A DNA stretch of 64,000 bases from Loripinus fragilis. Its lineage: Eukaryota > Mollusca > Bivalvia > Lucinida > Lucinidae. Shown here one piece after another: positions 34,460 through 44,074 of the stretch. The notes under the pieces are model-generated. The model was given only the letters and a program-made list of their open reading frames with translations. It did not search any database and was not told where the DNA came from. How positions within the stretch are numbered: position 1 is the stretch's first letter; each line of letters starts with the position of its first letter. Location of the stretch: positions 66,836,753 through 66,900,752 of the forward strand of contig OZ026525.1 in the NCBI GenBank assembly GCA_964019695.1, read 5' to 3'. The position numbers and the translations under genes were made by a program.

Positions 34460-35760
34460 GGCTGAGGGTGTTGTTTTTAAAATTACACTTCAAATACCTC
34501 TGTTTCGCGTGGAGAGGGATAATATCAAATGCTGGGTCCTACCCAATAGCATATGGGCGGGGCAAGCTCTTAAAACCTGTTATTGTGTTTCTGTGGAGAA
34601 TTGGTATAAGAAGAATAACTTACTTGGAAGACATGAGTTTGCTAAATCAGAGCTGTCACATGTTGTTGCAGGACTTGAACTTAATGGGGTTGCTCTTAGA
34701 AACCATTGGCTTTATCATAAATTGAGCCGCGACATGTGATTTCCAACAATGTGGCATTTTGACAAGTGTAGACTCAGACGAGCCTGTGCAGCCTCTTATT
34801 AAGCCTAGACACTCCAAAGTTTGTTCGTTTAGTAGCTTAACAGTCATAGAATATTCAAGCGACAAGCATAGGCTCTGATCAGTCTGCGCGTATGCGCAGG
34901 CTGGTCTGAGCCTTTGCTGGTCGCACATACCACATTGTTAGAAATCTCATGTCATGGCTCAATTGGAAAAAAAGTTAGTCTGGACCCTACACATGTGATC
35001 CAATTTTTAGGTTTCCAGAAAGGCTCAATAGATATAAACATTCGACTCTCATCAGCGAAAATACATACAGAAGATCTTTCAGAAGTGCCAAGGCATTGTC
35101 TCCAAGAAGGTAACACGAGTTTGAAAGATATCAAAATCCTGGGACTAATGACATCATTACAAGCTATAGCCCTGGCCTGACCCATTATCGTCATTTGCAG
35201 ATTACTTAGAGTCGAGTGCTTCTGTTCAACAAGTCATATCATGCGAAGGTGTCACTAAATCCATAGTGTTTACAGGTTCTGAGATGGTAAATTTCCCAGA
35301 TGCAAAGCTGGAATTGAAAGTCGATAATCTCGACTGGGCCTGATCTGACATTGACATGTTATGCGTCAAAACGGGGAAAAGGTGGGGGTAAGGCACTGCC
35401 CTGTGCACAAAAAAGGCCCAGGAATTATGGACTCAGCAGGAGACGCCCATATATATCAATGTTCTGGAATTGAAAGGGGCCTTGTTCGCGCTGAGTTCAG
35501 TTGCCCAGGATCTTCAAAAAGTACATATTCACACGAAATTGGACCACAGAACACCGGTCACTAATATTTAGAAAATGGGCAGCACACGTTCTAAACGCAT
35601 GCTTTATGTTATACAAGAGATAAGGAAGTTTGCGCTGGTCAGATAAATATACCTGTCAGCGGAATACCTGACAGGTTTCCAGAATACATAGCCAGACTAG
35701 CAGCTGAAGAAGTCATCGCGTATCAATCGAGTTCTATGTTGAAACGCATTGCTTCTTAGT
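34460..35760 (+). pseudogene. DIRS-type reverse transcriptase / RNase H fragment, interrupted
   Basis: The reverse-transcriptase palm can be read from about 34470: KLHFKYLCFAWRG, then LLKPVIVFLWRIGIR, then TYLEDMSLLNQS (catalytic YLDD box changed to YLED), then LLETIGFIIN. The frame is then broken by a family C MITE (34724-34960). It resumes with LDPTHVIQFLGFQKG, INIRLSSAKI and SLQAIALA (to about 35178). An RNase H-like segment, INVLELKGALFAL, follows near 35455-35495 in another frame. This order (RT, connection, RNase H) and these motifs match DIRS/Ngaro-type pol. Stops, frameshifts, the D-to-E change and the insertion make it dead. No tyrosine recombinase or terminal repeats were found. Confidence 0.75.
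34724..34960 (+). mobile_element. Family C 237-bp MITE, copy 3, inside the DIRS-type fragment
   Basis: GAGCCGCGACATGTGATTTC ... GTCATGGCTC, 237 bp, with AATT immediately outside both ends (34720-34723 and 34961-34964). Removing the element and one AATT restores an uninterrupted RT frame at the junction, which supports a 4-bp AATT target duplication. The central hairpin CTGATCAGTCTGCGCGTATG / CGCAGGCTGGTCTGAG is at about 34874-34909. Confidence 0.9.
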
Positions 35761-36310
35761 CAATTAAAACAGGCATGACAAGATACGTCTAACATATTTT
35801 AAGCAATATAAAATGTTGAGATTAGAAATGATATAATTTTGTACGCGCGATAATATATCACTTTTACAATCATCAAACATTACAACGCATTTTAATGCAT
35901 ATTTTAAAGAAGCAATTTGACTACATGGATAATGAGTCACTGCGCCTTATCGCATATAAACAATAATGTGTAACACATCGCGTTAATATACTATGATCCG
36001 CGGTTTTAACGCGATTTATATCCAACGCACTTACAACGCATTGGAAACGCGCACGTAACGCGTTTTATAGTACAATTGCGAACGTTAGTGTAAGTTTAGT
36101 TTTGAATGAACTAGTTAAATTACAGCTTGGCTTTCAGGCGGTCGTTGACTGGCAAATATCTAACACTTGTCCAGAAGCGAAATTCATTAACACTGTATCC
36201 TATCGTGAAGGATTACTGAAATGTGTTCACGGGTTTACCGGTTAATGCCATTTAATTAGATATTCGCATCAGCGCCTATTTATTCGATTTCTGAAAAGTA
36301 AGGTTAAGGG
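35761..36310. other. Unannotated stretch
   Basis: ACGCATTTTAATGC / AACGCGATTTATATCC / AACGCGCACGTAACGCG-type short motifs recur between 35880 and 36065 (imperfect AACGCATT/AACGCG repeats). No gene recognised. Confidence 0.4.
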
Positions 36311-36604
36311 TGAGGTTGGCACCGTTAAACCGGTTTAAGCCCTCCAGTAAAATATTTTACTGACCGTTCCAAGGCGGTACTATTTTTTGTGGATCTTTTA
36401 TGTTTTTGTTCTGTCTTGTGTTTGCTATGTCTTTGTGCGCGTCTGTTTATATGTGCTTTGTGGTCACCTGCTAGGAAAGGGCTGACCTCTTGGCTCTCGT
36501 TTGTGGTGTCTACTGTGAGTTTGTCACTATCCAAATGGTATCCTGAGTCAGGTGTGGTACTTGATTGTATCGATTCCTGATCTTTGCACCCTTACTTACT
36601 TTAA
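36311..36604 (+). repeat. Family A SINE-like repeat, copy 5 (near full length)
   Basis: GGTGAGGTTGGCACCGTTAA, ACCGGTTTAAGCCCTCCAGT, AAATATTTTACTGACCGTTC, CAAGGCGGTACT, CTTTGTGCGCGTCTGTTTAT, GTCACCTGCTAGGAAAGGGC, then tail CTTACTTACTTTAAG. Best single copy for defining the family in its sense orientation. ORFs 36325-36534 (minus) and 36389-36580 (plus) are translations of it. Confidence 0.9.
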
Positions 36605-37064
36605 GTAAATTTGTCTTTACAAGGTTCAAGTCAGTCAACGTAGTATGACCTGATTGTTAAGCCCGATGGCAGGTTTTCTTGCGACGAAATTGCACGTGTC
36701 TATCACGTTATCATTTAAGATTTGAATGTTATCGGTTTTCATGCAAAGGGGCCCTTACATGGTATGGGAAATTAACAGGGGAGTCTGCCCACGCTTGGAA
36801 TTTGATAATAGTATGTTTATTAATTAACTGGGGTATGAATTTTATATCTATGGTGCATTTGAGTTGTGTTTTCCCTATTATGGATTGGGAAAAGAAAAAA
36901 ATCTTTGATATTAAGTGTCGCGATTCTTATTTAATGAAGTGCTTACACAATAATATTACCCAAAATGATATAATATGGTGACATCTGTACTTACCACATC
37001 TAGTTTCTAACGTTAAAACTAAATCTAACCAATGTTAAACTTAATATGTAACATTATTAAGAAT
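36605..37064. other. Unannotated stretch
   Basis: A 100-codon plus frame (36679-36981) has no recognised motif and no exon-like boundary. It is left uncalled. Confidence 0.35.
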
Positions 37065-37065
37065 T

Positions 37066-37140
37066 TTAATTCATACAGAAGAGAAACCTTATGAAAAGTC
37101 AGTTCATACAGGAGAAGAACCTTATATAAATGATTTTATA
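37066..37140 (+). pseudogene. C2H2 zinc-finger linker remnant
   Basis: The frame reads IHTEEKPYEK followed by SVHTGEEPYI. These are two close matches to the HTGEKPY linker between C2H2 zinc fingers, spaced only 9-10 residues apart instead of 28. The Cys-Cys half-fingers between them are missing. It is bounded by AT-rich non-coding sequence. I interpret it as an internally deleted, decayed zinc-finger array. Confidence 0.5.
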
Positions 37141-38521
37141 ATTGTAAGCCTAATTAATAAACCTGGTTCACAAGAATAACCCCCTGTCGAACCTATTTGT
37201 TAAAATTGACCATTTTGATCACAGAGAACTCTTGGCCCCAAAGGTATTGCTAATTTAATGCTCAAATCTTCACTGTTCATTCTGTTTTGTAAAACTGATG
37301 CGATTTCCATCAAAAAGCAACATTTATACTTTAGCTGGCTTTATATTCTAGGCAGTTTCGTTTCTGGGCCTCACATATTCATGTTGAACACTGTTCTATG
37401 ATACCTTTGATAAGACTGTTACACTTTATCCTGGTCACGGCACCAAAATATGGTTACTCTAGTTCAGTTGAGATGTAAAGGAAATATTTGGTCTTCTTGT
37501 TTTCACAAGTTTATTGTTACGATATTATGTTTCTTAAATAAGATCATGCATGAATTGAGGAAGTGATACACATTGTCTTGGCCCCATAGTGCCATGACAT
37601 GGGGCAATGACCTTTGGTATTTCTGACCATTGAATCATTTGGAATTGTCTAAACATGTCTTTCTATAAGAAAAGTGGAGGTAGATTTAAAAACAACCTCC
37701 TTTTGTTGAGTTATTGATTCATTTCAACTAAATAATTAATTTTGCTAAAACTGACCTAAACCCATAAGAGGTAAGAAAAAAACAAAGCTACCGGATTTGG
37801 ATTTTAATGAAATTTGGCTCAGGTCAGCAGGATATATATGGCATATTTTTGGATAATATGATATCTTGACAAAGACTAAAACTTATCTATCTTTGGAACT
37901 AAATGTTGAATGTTTTGTAAGTTTTTGAAAAAAATATTGAAATTTTATAATCACTTCTCCAGAAAACGATAATTGTAATTTATCCAAATGGTTTAGTGGT
38001 ATTAATATAATGCATATGGTATTTTGGATTCAATCTAGATGACAAATCATAGAAATAAATAAGACTTTAGATTCAGGACAAAGAAATTTAGAGACAGGTA
38101 CCACTTCAAAGGTGGAGTACGTCAGGGTTGCTTCCTAAGCCTCATTCTTAACTATCTAATTCGATAAATACATTTTCATAGTTTGTATATAATGAGTTAT
38201 TAATATGCAAAGTTTAAAGAAAATCCATGAGTGAGCACAGATGCAAGTACCCATTTTCCTGTCATTTCATACCTCAGTGAAATGCAAAAAAACCCTTTCA
38301 ACTATTATAATTACAATTTTTTTCCTAATTCTTTCTCCAAAGTATTTTTCTTTAAATTATGTTTTCCTTAGAATTACGTTTCCAGTTAATAACGTTTCGC
38401 GCATTTAGACGATAGCGTGACTTGCACGAGTACGTAGACGCCACGACGTTCAAAAGTAAGATGGCGGTGAGATCGCATTAGACCGCTGATCGGCATGAAT
38501 GCTGTTAATTTAAGCATCGTA
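37141..38521. other. Unannotated AT-rich stretch
   Basis: No gene, RNA or recognised repeat; most of it is AT-rich, non-repetitive sequence with only very short frames. Confidence 0.4.
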
Positions 38522-38895
38522 TGTAAGTAAGGTTGCAAAGATCAGGAATCGATACAATCAAGTACCACACTTGACCCAGGATACCAATGGGAAAGTGACA
38601 AACTCACAGAAGACACCACAAACGAGAGCCAAGAGGCCAGCCCCTTCCCAGCAGGTGACCACGAAGCACATATAAACAGACGCGCACAAAACATAGCAAA
38701 CACAAGACAGAACAAAAAAATAAAAGATCCACAAAAGAAGTACCGCCTTCGAACGGTCAGTAAAATATTTTACTGGAGGGCTTAAACCGGTTTAACGGCG
38801 CCAACCTCACCCTTAATTCAGATGTGGATCAAGACACATAGATATTTGGTTTGCATGAAAGACCCCTAACTTATCAATGCATCATCTCCTAAAAC
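38522..38895 (-). repeat. Family A SINE-like repeat, copy 6, with extended head
   Basis: GTAAGTAAGGTTGCAAAGAT, ACCAATGGGAAAGTGACAAA, GAACGGTCAGTAAAATATTT, GGCTTAAACCGGTTTAACGG. It extends past the usual head through GATCAAGACACATAGATATT and GCATGAAAGACCCCTA to CATCATCTCC. That extension is shared with 50600-50685, so the full unit is about 370 bp. Confidence 0.85.
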
Positions 38896-39054
38896 ATATA
38901 AATCAAGATATAACAAGGAGATAAAGCAAGGATAAGGACTCAACAGTAAATTAAACTGAATACCGGAGCAAAAGAAATCCAACAGGTAAACCCTGGTGGG
39001 CCCGACAAACAGCCAAAGCATCAGGCCCCTACCATCTCATCAATAGATAAGTCT

Positions 39055-39437
39055 TTAAGTCGGAACCATCATAGAGTCTGAAGTCCGACCCACCGGCGTG
39101 CAATTAAAGAGGAAAGCAAAGTTGCCAACTGTGATTGGGTTGACTACCAAGCATGCAGTCTGTTGCAATACATTAATGTTATAGCCAATCTTTTTATAAT
39201 GGGAAATTATTTTAATGAACTGCGCTGAAAAATTATTAGAGCCAACAATCTTCTTCAACTTATACACCAAGTCACCATAGAAATCAGGTTTATCTTTGCT
39301 TTTCCACCTGAAAATTTCTATGCACGTGTAAAGTAGAGTGTAAATAGTTGCTGACTGTGCATTTCTCTTTAAAGAAGCATTGTACAGTTTCACAAAAGAA
39401 GTTCTGAAGTGATACCCCTGCCCCTCACGAATACGTG
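39055..39437 (-). CDS. Unrecognised exon-like ORF (~127 codons open, 112 from first Met)
   Basis: The minus-strand frame is open from a plausible splice acceptor (pyrimidine-rich TTTTCACTTTTCACTGAACT then CCAG, ending at 39438) to a TAA at 39055. Conceptual product: a basic N-terminal part (IREGQGYHFRTSFVKLYNA), a hydrophobic LLYTCIEIF segment, a Lys-rich middle (KSKDKPDFYGDLVYKLKKIV), and NPITVGNFAFLFNCTPVGR near the end. Composition and lack of stops look coding. I think I have seen similar sequence in bivalve gene models, possibly as a multicopy element, but cannot name the family. No partner exon was found within reach. It could be an element ORF and not a host exon. Confidence 0.4.
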
Positions 39438-40767
39438 CTGGAGTTCAGTGAAAAGTGAAAAACTGGTCAATACGATCAGATGACCGTTTTTTTCATCAGA
39501 TAAACGGATCTCGATAAATGTTATGAAAGTTGTAATTATTTATATATAATAACTCGTATGTCTGCTAGACTGAGGTTCTTACAACCAACACGCATTCCAT
39601 AGAAACTAGAACAGCAACCAAACTCGACCCAGCCATCAACTGAAAAGTGTGCCATCATCGACACGGCAGATTTTACACAATGATTCGATATGGCTAGCCT
39701 TCAGCGCGCCAAGCGCATATACCACTCGACAACTGGTGAGCAGGAAATATTGCAAGAAATGATGTGTGCCTTCATCATGCATTTTTAAAGCCACTTCATT
39801 TTCTAACAGTTAATAACACTGATTTTAATCATTTTCCCTGTTACAGTCACTAATTGGTGGCTGCTCATACTTGGTATGAGGTATGCAAATACTTAAACAT
39901 GTCCAAAGATACAAACAGTATCGGTTGATTTGATGTGCGGACTATACATTATGATTTTGTACATATACATGTATGCAGGCATTAATTATCAGAAGTTGGT
40001 ATTTTGACAGAAATTAAATCTAGGAAATGTGTACAGAATGTAATTTATTAATTTAACTTCATTTATAGTTCGGATTATCAAAAAGCCTACATATAAATAT
40101 CAATTAACTGTTTATTTTTATAATAAAATATATCATTTAAGGAATTCATAAAAAATATGCACCTGGTTTGATAATAACTCAATTTCTTAAAGACATAGAA
40201 ATTTGAGCAATAATACTGGTATCACTCATTATGACTCTCTTCAGGGGTCCTACTGGGCAGATCAAAAGCGCAGTCATAATGAGGTAATAATGACTTCCCT
40301 ACAGGGGCAATAAAGTGGTCCCATGAAGGGAATACGTATTTTATGATAAAATATTGGTCTTTATCTTAGTGAAAGAAATTGTGTTGTATACAGGTAATTC
40401 CCCACTTGAGACCCCTTTAATTTTGTGAGATATTGAAACTGTCCCTTATCAGTTAATCCTTTAATGATCTCAATTGGACAGTGATATATGCCTTTAAATA
40501 TGTATTATACATGATCGAATTTGGCGCTGTCATCAAGATAATTGGCCACTGGCGGCCAACTAGTGGTTTCAAGAAAACCAAAGTAAGTATTAGAATGATG
40601 ACAGTAAACATAAAAAACAGAAAACGAGCTTTAGGAAATTGAAACAGAAAGAAAATGATACTATAAATGACATTTCTTTTTAAATCAATCAATACCGAAC
40701 CAATGGTAGGCCACACTAGCGGGATATAATGTCGATGGCGCTTAGTGCGTACTCAAATTTTCAAGGA
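39438..40767. other. Unannotated stretch
   Basis: No gene or recognised repeat. The minus frame 40453-40716 encodes a hydrophobic Phe/Ile-rich peptide (IIFFLFQFPKARFLFFMFTV) with no recognised family. It is AT-driven and not called. Confidence 0.35.
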
Positions 40768-40868
40768 CACTTGCATCTTGTGCAAGACAATAAGGGCAGA
40801 TCATGAGTATGAGGGTTAATTGCATCTTGTGCAAGACAATAAGGATTCATCATGAGTATGAGGGTTGG
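40768..40868 (+). repeat. Tandem duplication, ~51-bp unit
   Basis: TTGCATCTTGTGCAAGACAA, TAAGG, then ATCATGAGTATGAGGGTT occurs twice back to back (about 40769-40820 and 40821-40867) with a few differences. Directly after it lies the dispersed repeat at 40899. Confidence 0.85.
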
Positions 40869-40898
40869 ATAAAAACATCCGCCTCGAGGATCAACGAT

Positions 40899-40960
40899 TT
40901 GCATCATGAGGCTTATCGAGTGATGACAGACGGTGATCGCGAGGGACGAATTTTTCTATC
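40899..40960 (+). repeat. ~60-bp dispersed repeat (mate at 21777)
   Basis: TGCATCATGAGGCTTATCGAGTGATGACA, CGGTGATCGCGAGGGACGAA, TTTTTCTA: see 21777-21838. It continues into CCCATCCAACGTGAACAAAA, which I recall as a common bivalve repeat end. Confidence 0.6.
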
Positions 40961-41399
40961 CCATCCAACGTGAACAAAACGCAATTCACAGAATAACTTT
41001 TCTAAATTAGAAGATTGAAATATTTTAACTAATTAAAGAATGCAATATGGAAGTAAAGCTGGAATACAATATTGAAAAAAAAAATCAAATTGCGGGCCCC
41101 CATTGAAATCTTTCTGTAATGAAAATACAACCTGCAAAATATTGCCATATTTCTGATGTCCGTTATTTGACCATGCGATTATGCAGTAGAATTTCGGGGG
41201 GGGGACTTTTACTCTTCTTTCTAGAGTGAGCCGACAACTAGTAATAAAAAGAAACTGCTAACAATAAAAATGTCGGTGCTATCATACTGTCACAGCCGCA
41301 GGAAATATACACAATTATTAAAACTGTGCACATTTGCACAGTCAGGTTTTACGTGGCTCAACTTGATGTTTTCTTTAGCTCTGACTATCCGTGAGTCGT

Positions 41400-41854
41400 G
41401 AGACCTTTTCTCTGTTTCATCATAGTGCGTTAATTTGATTATATATTTTTTTCTCTATGATAATTTGCAATAGTTAGGAATCCTCTATGCGAGCTTAACA
41501 TTTTTTGTGCTTAAACAACAGCAGAATCTAGGGCGAAGTAAAATGCTTTTAAACCCCCCCTCCCCTCCCCCCTGTGGCTTTAGCTGCTATCCTTTCTAAG
41601 GCGGTGGTTATGTTGTCGTTGATTTTGTTGATTGCTTCTCCCATTGTTGGATTCTGTAATTGTTCTATGCTTTGTTGTGTGTTACTTTTTGTCCATTCTA
41701 GTTTTACAATCATCTCGATGGGGAAGAGAGATCTGGTTGTTTTGCTTTGTTTGTCATTCTGGTGTCTCGTTATTGTTGTGCGGCTCTTCCTCCCGATACC
41801 ACGGGTTTGTCTGCAGTTTGTGATTGTGGTGTTTCCTGAGCATAGTCACTTACT
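41400..41854 (+). repeat. Family B SINE-like repeat, copy 7, longest copy
   Basis: This copy extends further 5' than the others: CTCTGTTTCATCATAGTGCG, GGAATCCTCTATGCGAGCTT, AACAACAGCAGAATCTAGGG, then a C-rich stretch in place of TTAAGCCCCCAGTGGCTTAG, CTAAGGCGGTGGTTATGTTG, CATCTCGATGGGGAAGAGAG, GGCTCTTCCTCCCGATACC and the tail GAGCATAGTCACTTACT. The 5' extension is also seen at 46652. The 136-codon frame 41574-41984 is a translation of the repeat plus flank. Confidence 0.85.
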
Positions 41855-42217
41855 ATTTTTTATATTTTGTATATTTCACGCGACTGTACACCTTAACAAT
41901 TACCATGACAAATGTTACAACATTATAACAATTCTTTCATTTTATACCGCATCGCTCGATCGCGAGCATAAGTGTATAAATTGATACGTTTTGATGTTAA
42001 ACAATTAGGTTATATTAGATGAGGCCTATATACGACTGTAATTCGATCGTGTACAAATTTGCTAATTGATACAGTTGTCTTATAAAACGAATGAACAAAA
42101 AGCCTCCTTTTATCTAATTGAGCTTTAATTCCAGCACTACCATCAACCATTGGACCTAATTCATGGGATAAAGGAACGTAACCCTTTGTATACTGGAAAC
42201 CCCTAGACGGGTATTTA

Positions 42218-42412
42218 GGGAGCGCAGTGGCTCAGTGGTAGAGTGCTTGACTCGAGACCGAAGGGCCGTGGCTTCGAGCCTCACCGGCGTCACTGCGTTG
42301 TGTCCTTGAGCAAGAACATTTATTATAGCTTAGAACTGGTTCAACCCAGGAAGACCTATCCCTTTATAACTGAAATATTGTTGATGGGACGTAAAGAATC
42401 AAATCAAACAGA
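42218..42412 (+). repeat. tRNA-derived SINE, copy 2
   Basis: Head GAGCGCAGTGGCTCAGTGGT, AGAGTGCTTGACTC, CTTCGAGCCTCACCGGCG, followed by the body CACTGCGTTGTGTCCTTGAG, GGTTCAACCCAGGAAGACC, CCTTTATAACTGAAAT, TTGTTGATGGGACGTAAA. Homologous to 29836-30030 (minus). Boxes A and B are recognisable, but the anticodon stem does not pair well. Confidence 0.85.
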
Positions 42413-42709
42413 CAAAAATAAACGGGTATTTTGGCAAACAGGGAAGACCCAGATGAAATGGAGCATAATGCTGCATTTCATCAGGGCCTGCACTGTCTGC
42501 TAGGATTAACACAACCTTCAGGGACAGACATACATCACCTTTTACCTGTGACCGCTTAAAGCACAAAATGGGCAATGCCGTGCTAATTGTATCAATATGC
42601 ATGGATGGGAAATTCATCAGAATGCATAGGATTAAAATATCGGTAGTGCAATATTAACATTAACAGCCACGGCTGGTAGGGTGAGAGCATGTCCGAGTTA
42701 TAAAACAGT

Positions 42710-42930
42710 AGTCATGCTTAACTCTTCTGAGCATGAAAGTCTGGGTGCTCATTCATATATAAGAACTAAAATACTGGAATATAGATATTTTCCTGGTTAA
42801 TAATTTCAGATGGTGTATTTGGCGTGCTAAGCAATGTTAAAATGCCAACACTTGTTGGAATTTAAGCGCTTTGAGGCATTGTAAATTATATGCTCAGCAT
42901 AGTTGAACATGAAACAAGCTTCATAGCACC
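42710..42930. repeat. Diverged palindromic MITE related to 34094-34331
   Basis: CATGCTTAACTCTTCTGAGC...GGTGCTCAT faces ATATGCTCAGCATAGTTGAACATG, with AATGCCAACACTTGTTGGAATT at the centre. The TGAGCA / CTCAT spacing matches the palindrome at 34094, but it is much more diverged. Confidence 0.4.
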
Positions 42931-44074
42931 AGAGCTTAGTCGCAAATGCGAGAACACCAAACCCTAAGGAGGTGGAATATTTATGCGATGCCATCATAAA
43001 ACCATAGACCATATACCATGTATACATGTTCGAGCAAATAAGACAGATCAGCCTACATACCAACATAATCTGCACAGAGCCGCTGCTATTTGGTGCCTAT
43101 AAATCATACCCACATATATTTTTAGATTTTGGCTAGTCACTGTAGCTGAGCAGCAAGACTGAGCCTGTTGATCGCAAACGCGAAAACCAGGACCTGTGCC
43201 TCTTCGTGATACAACTGAAACTCAGACAGACAAATTATATATTACAAAGAAGCACTTAATGAATGTTTCTCGAGAGCCTTGTCAGGCGAGAGTAGTGCTG
43301 CTAGTAGTAAGTATGTCTCTTTACGTGTAAACATGCAACCGCAAGCTTGGATGCAGTTTTTATACTAACTGGTTGATCCGGTTGTTGCAAATAGAGAACA
43401 CAGATGACCACATTTGTAAGAACAAGCAAAGGAGATAATTAGATGGAATAGATGACTGATTCAGCCTACATTGACCTGTATCAAGTGTTATAAAAATATA
43501 CAGGAAGTGATATCGATGTCACATAACGTCATTGTAAAGGACGTCAAATATAAACAAATCAGTTGGCGTAAAAAATCAAAATAAATGATCTTTACTAGAA
43601 ACAAATTACTGACAGAGATACAAGTGTCATGCAAAAATATTTAAGTCAGTAAAAGCTTTATGATGACTTACATCATAAACTGAAACCAATTTCAAATTGA
43701 TCACTTTTTAAACTCATTATTTCTCACCAAGCGCTAATAAAAATGAAATGAATAATTGCTTAATTATGTGCATTGTAATAACCAAACGTTTAGTGTCTTT
43801 CACTCCAAAGTGTTTGGTTTTAAAAATGTGAAACTCGTTGTTTTGAGTGTAGTTTTTTTTTCGAACTGAAGTGTACAAAATGGTCTACCCAACTTGACAC
43901 ACACCAAATAGTTGAAATCTTGCTAAGGGTAGATTTTTATGCATTTCTAAAAATATTGCATTTTTATGTCTTTTTCGAGATTTTTAAAAATTCATCAGTA
44001 GTTCATATCAATACATCAGTAGTTCATGCTAAAATGGTTAAATGCACTTTTTTATCTGAACAATGTAGGCTAAA
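42931..44074. other. Unannotated stretch
   Basis: No gene, RNA or clear repeat recognised. Confidence 0.4.

Noticed and set aside
41574..41984. 136-codon ORF, hydrophobic, as a membrane protein
   Set aside because: It is the translation of a family B repeat. The same peptide pattern appears in the ORFs at 22431, 45844 and 49611, which are other family B copies.
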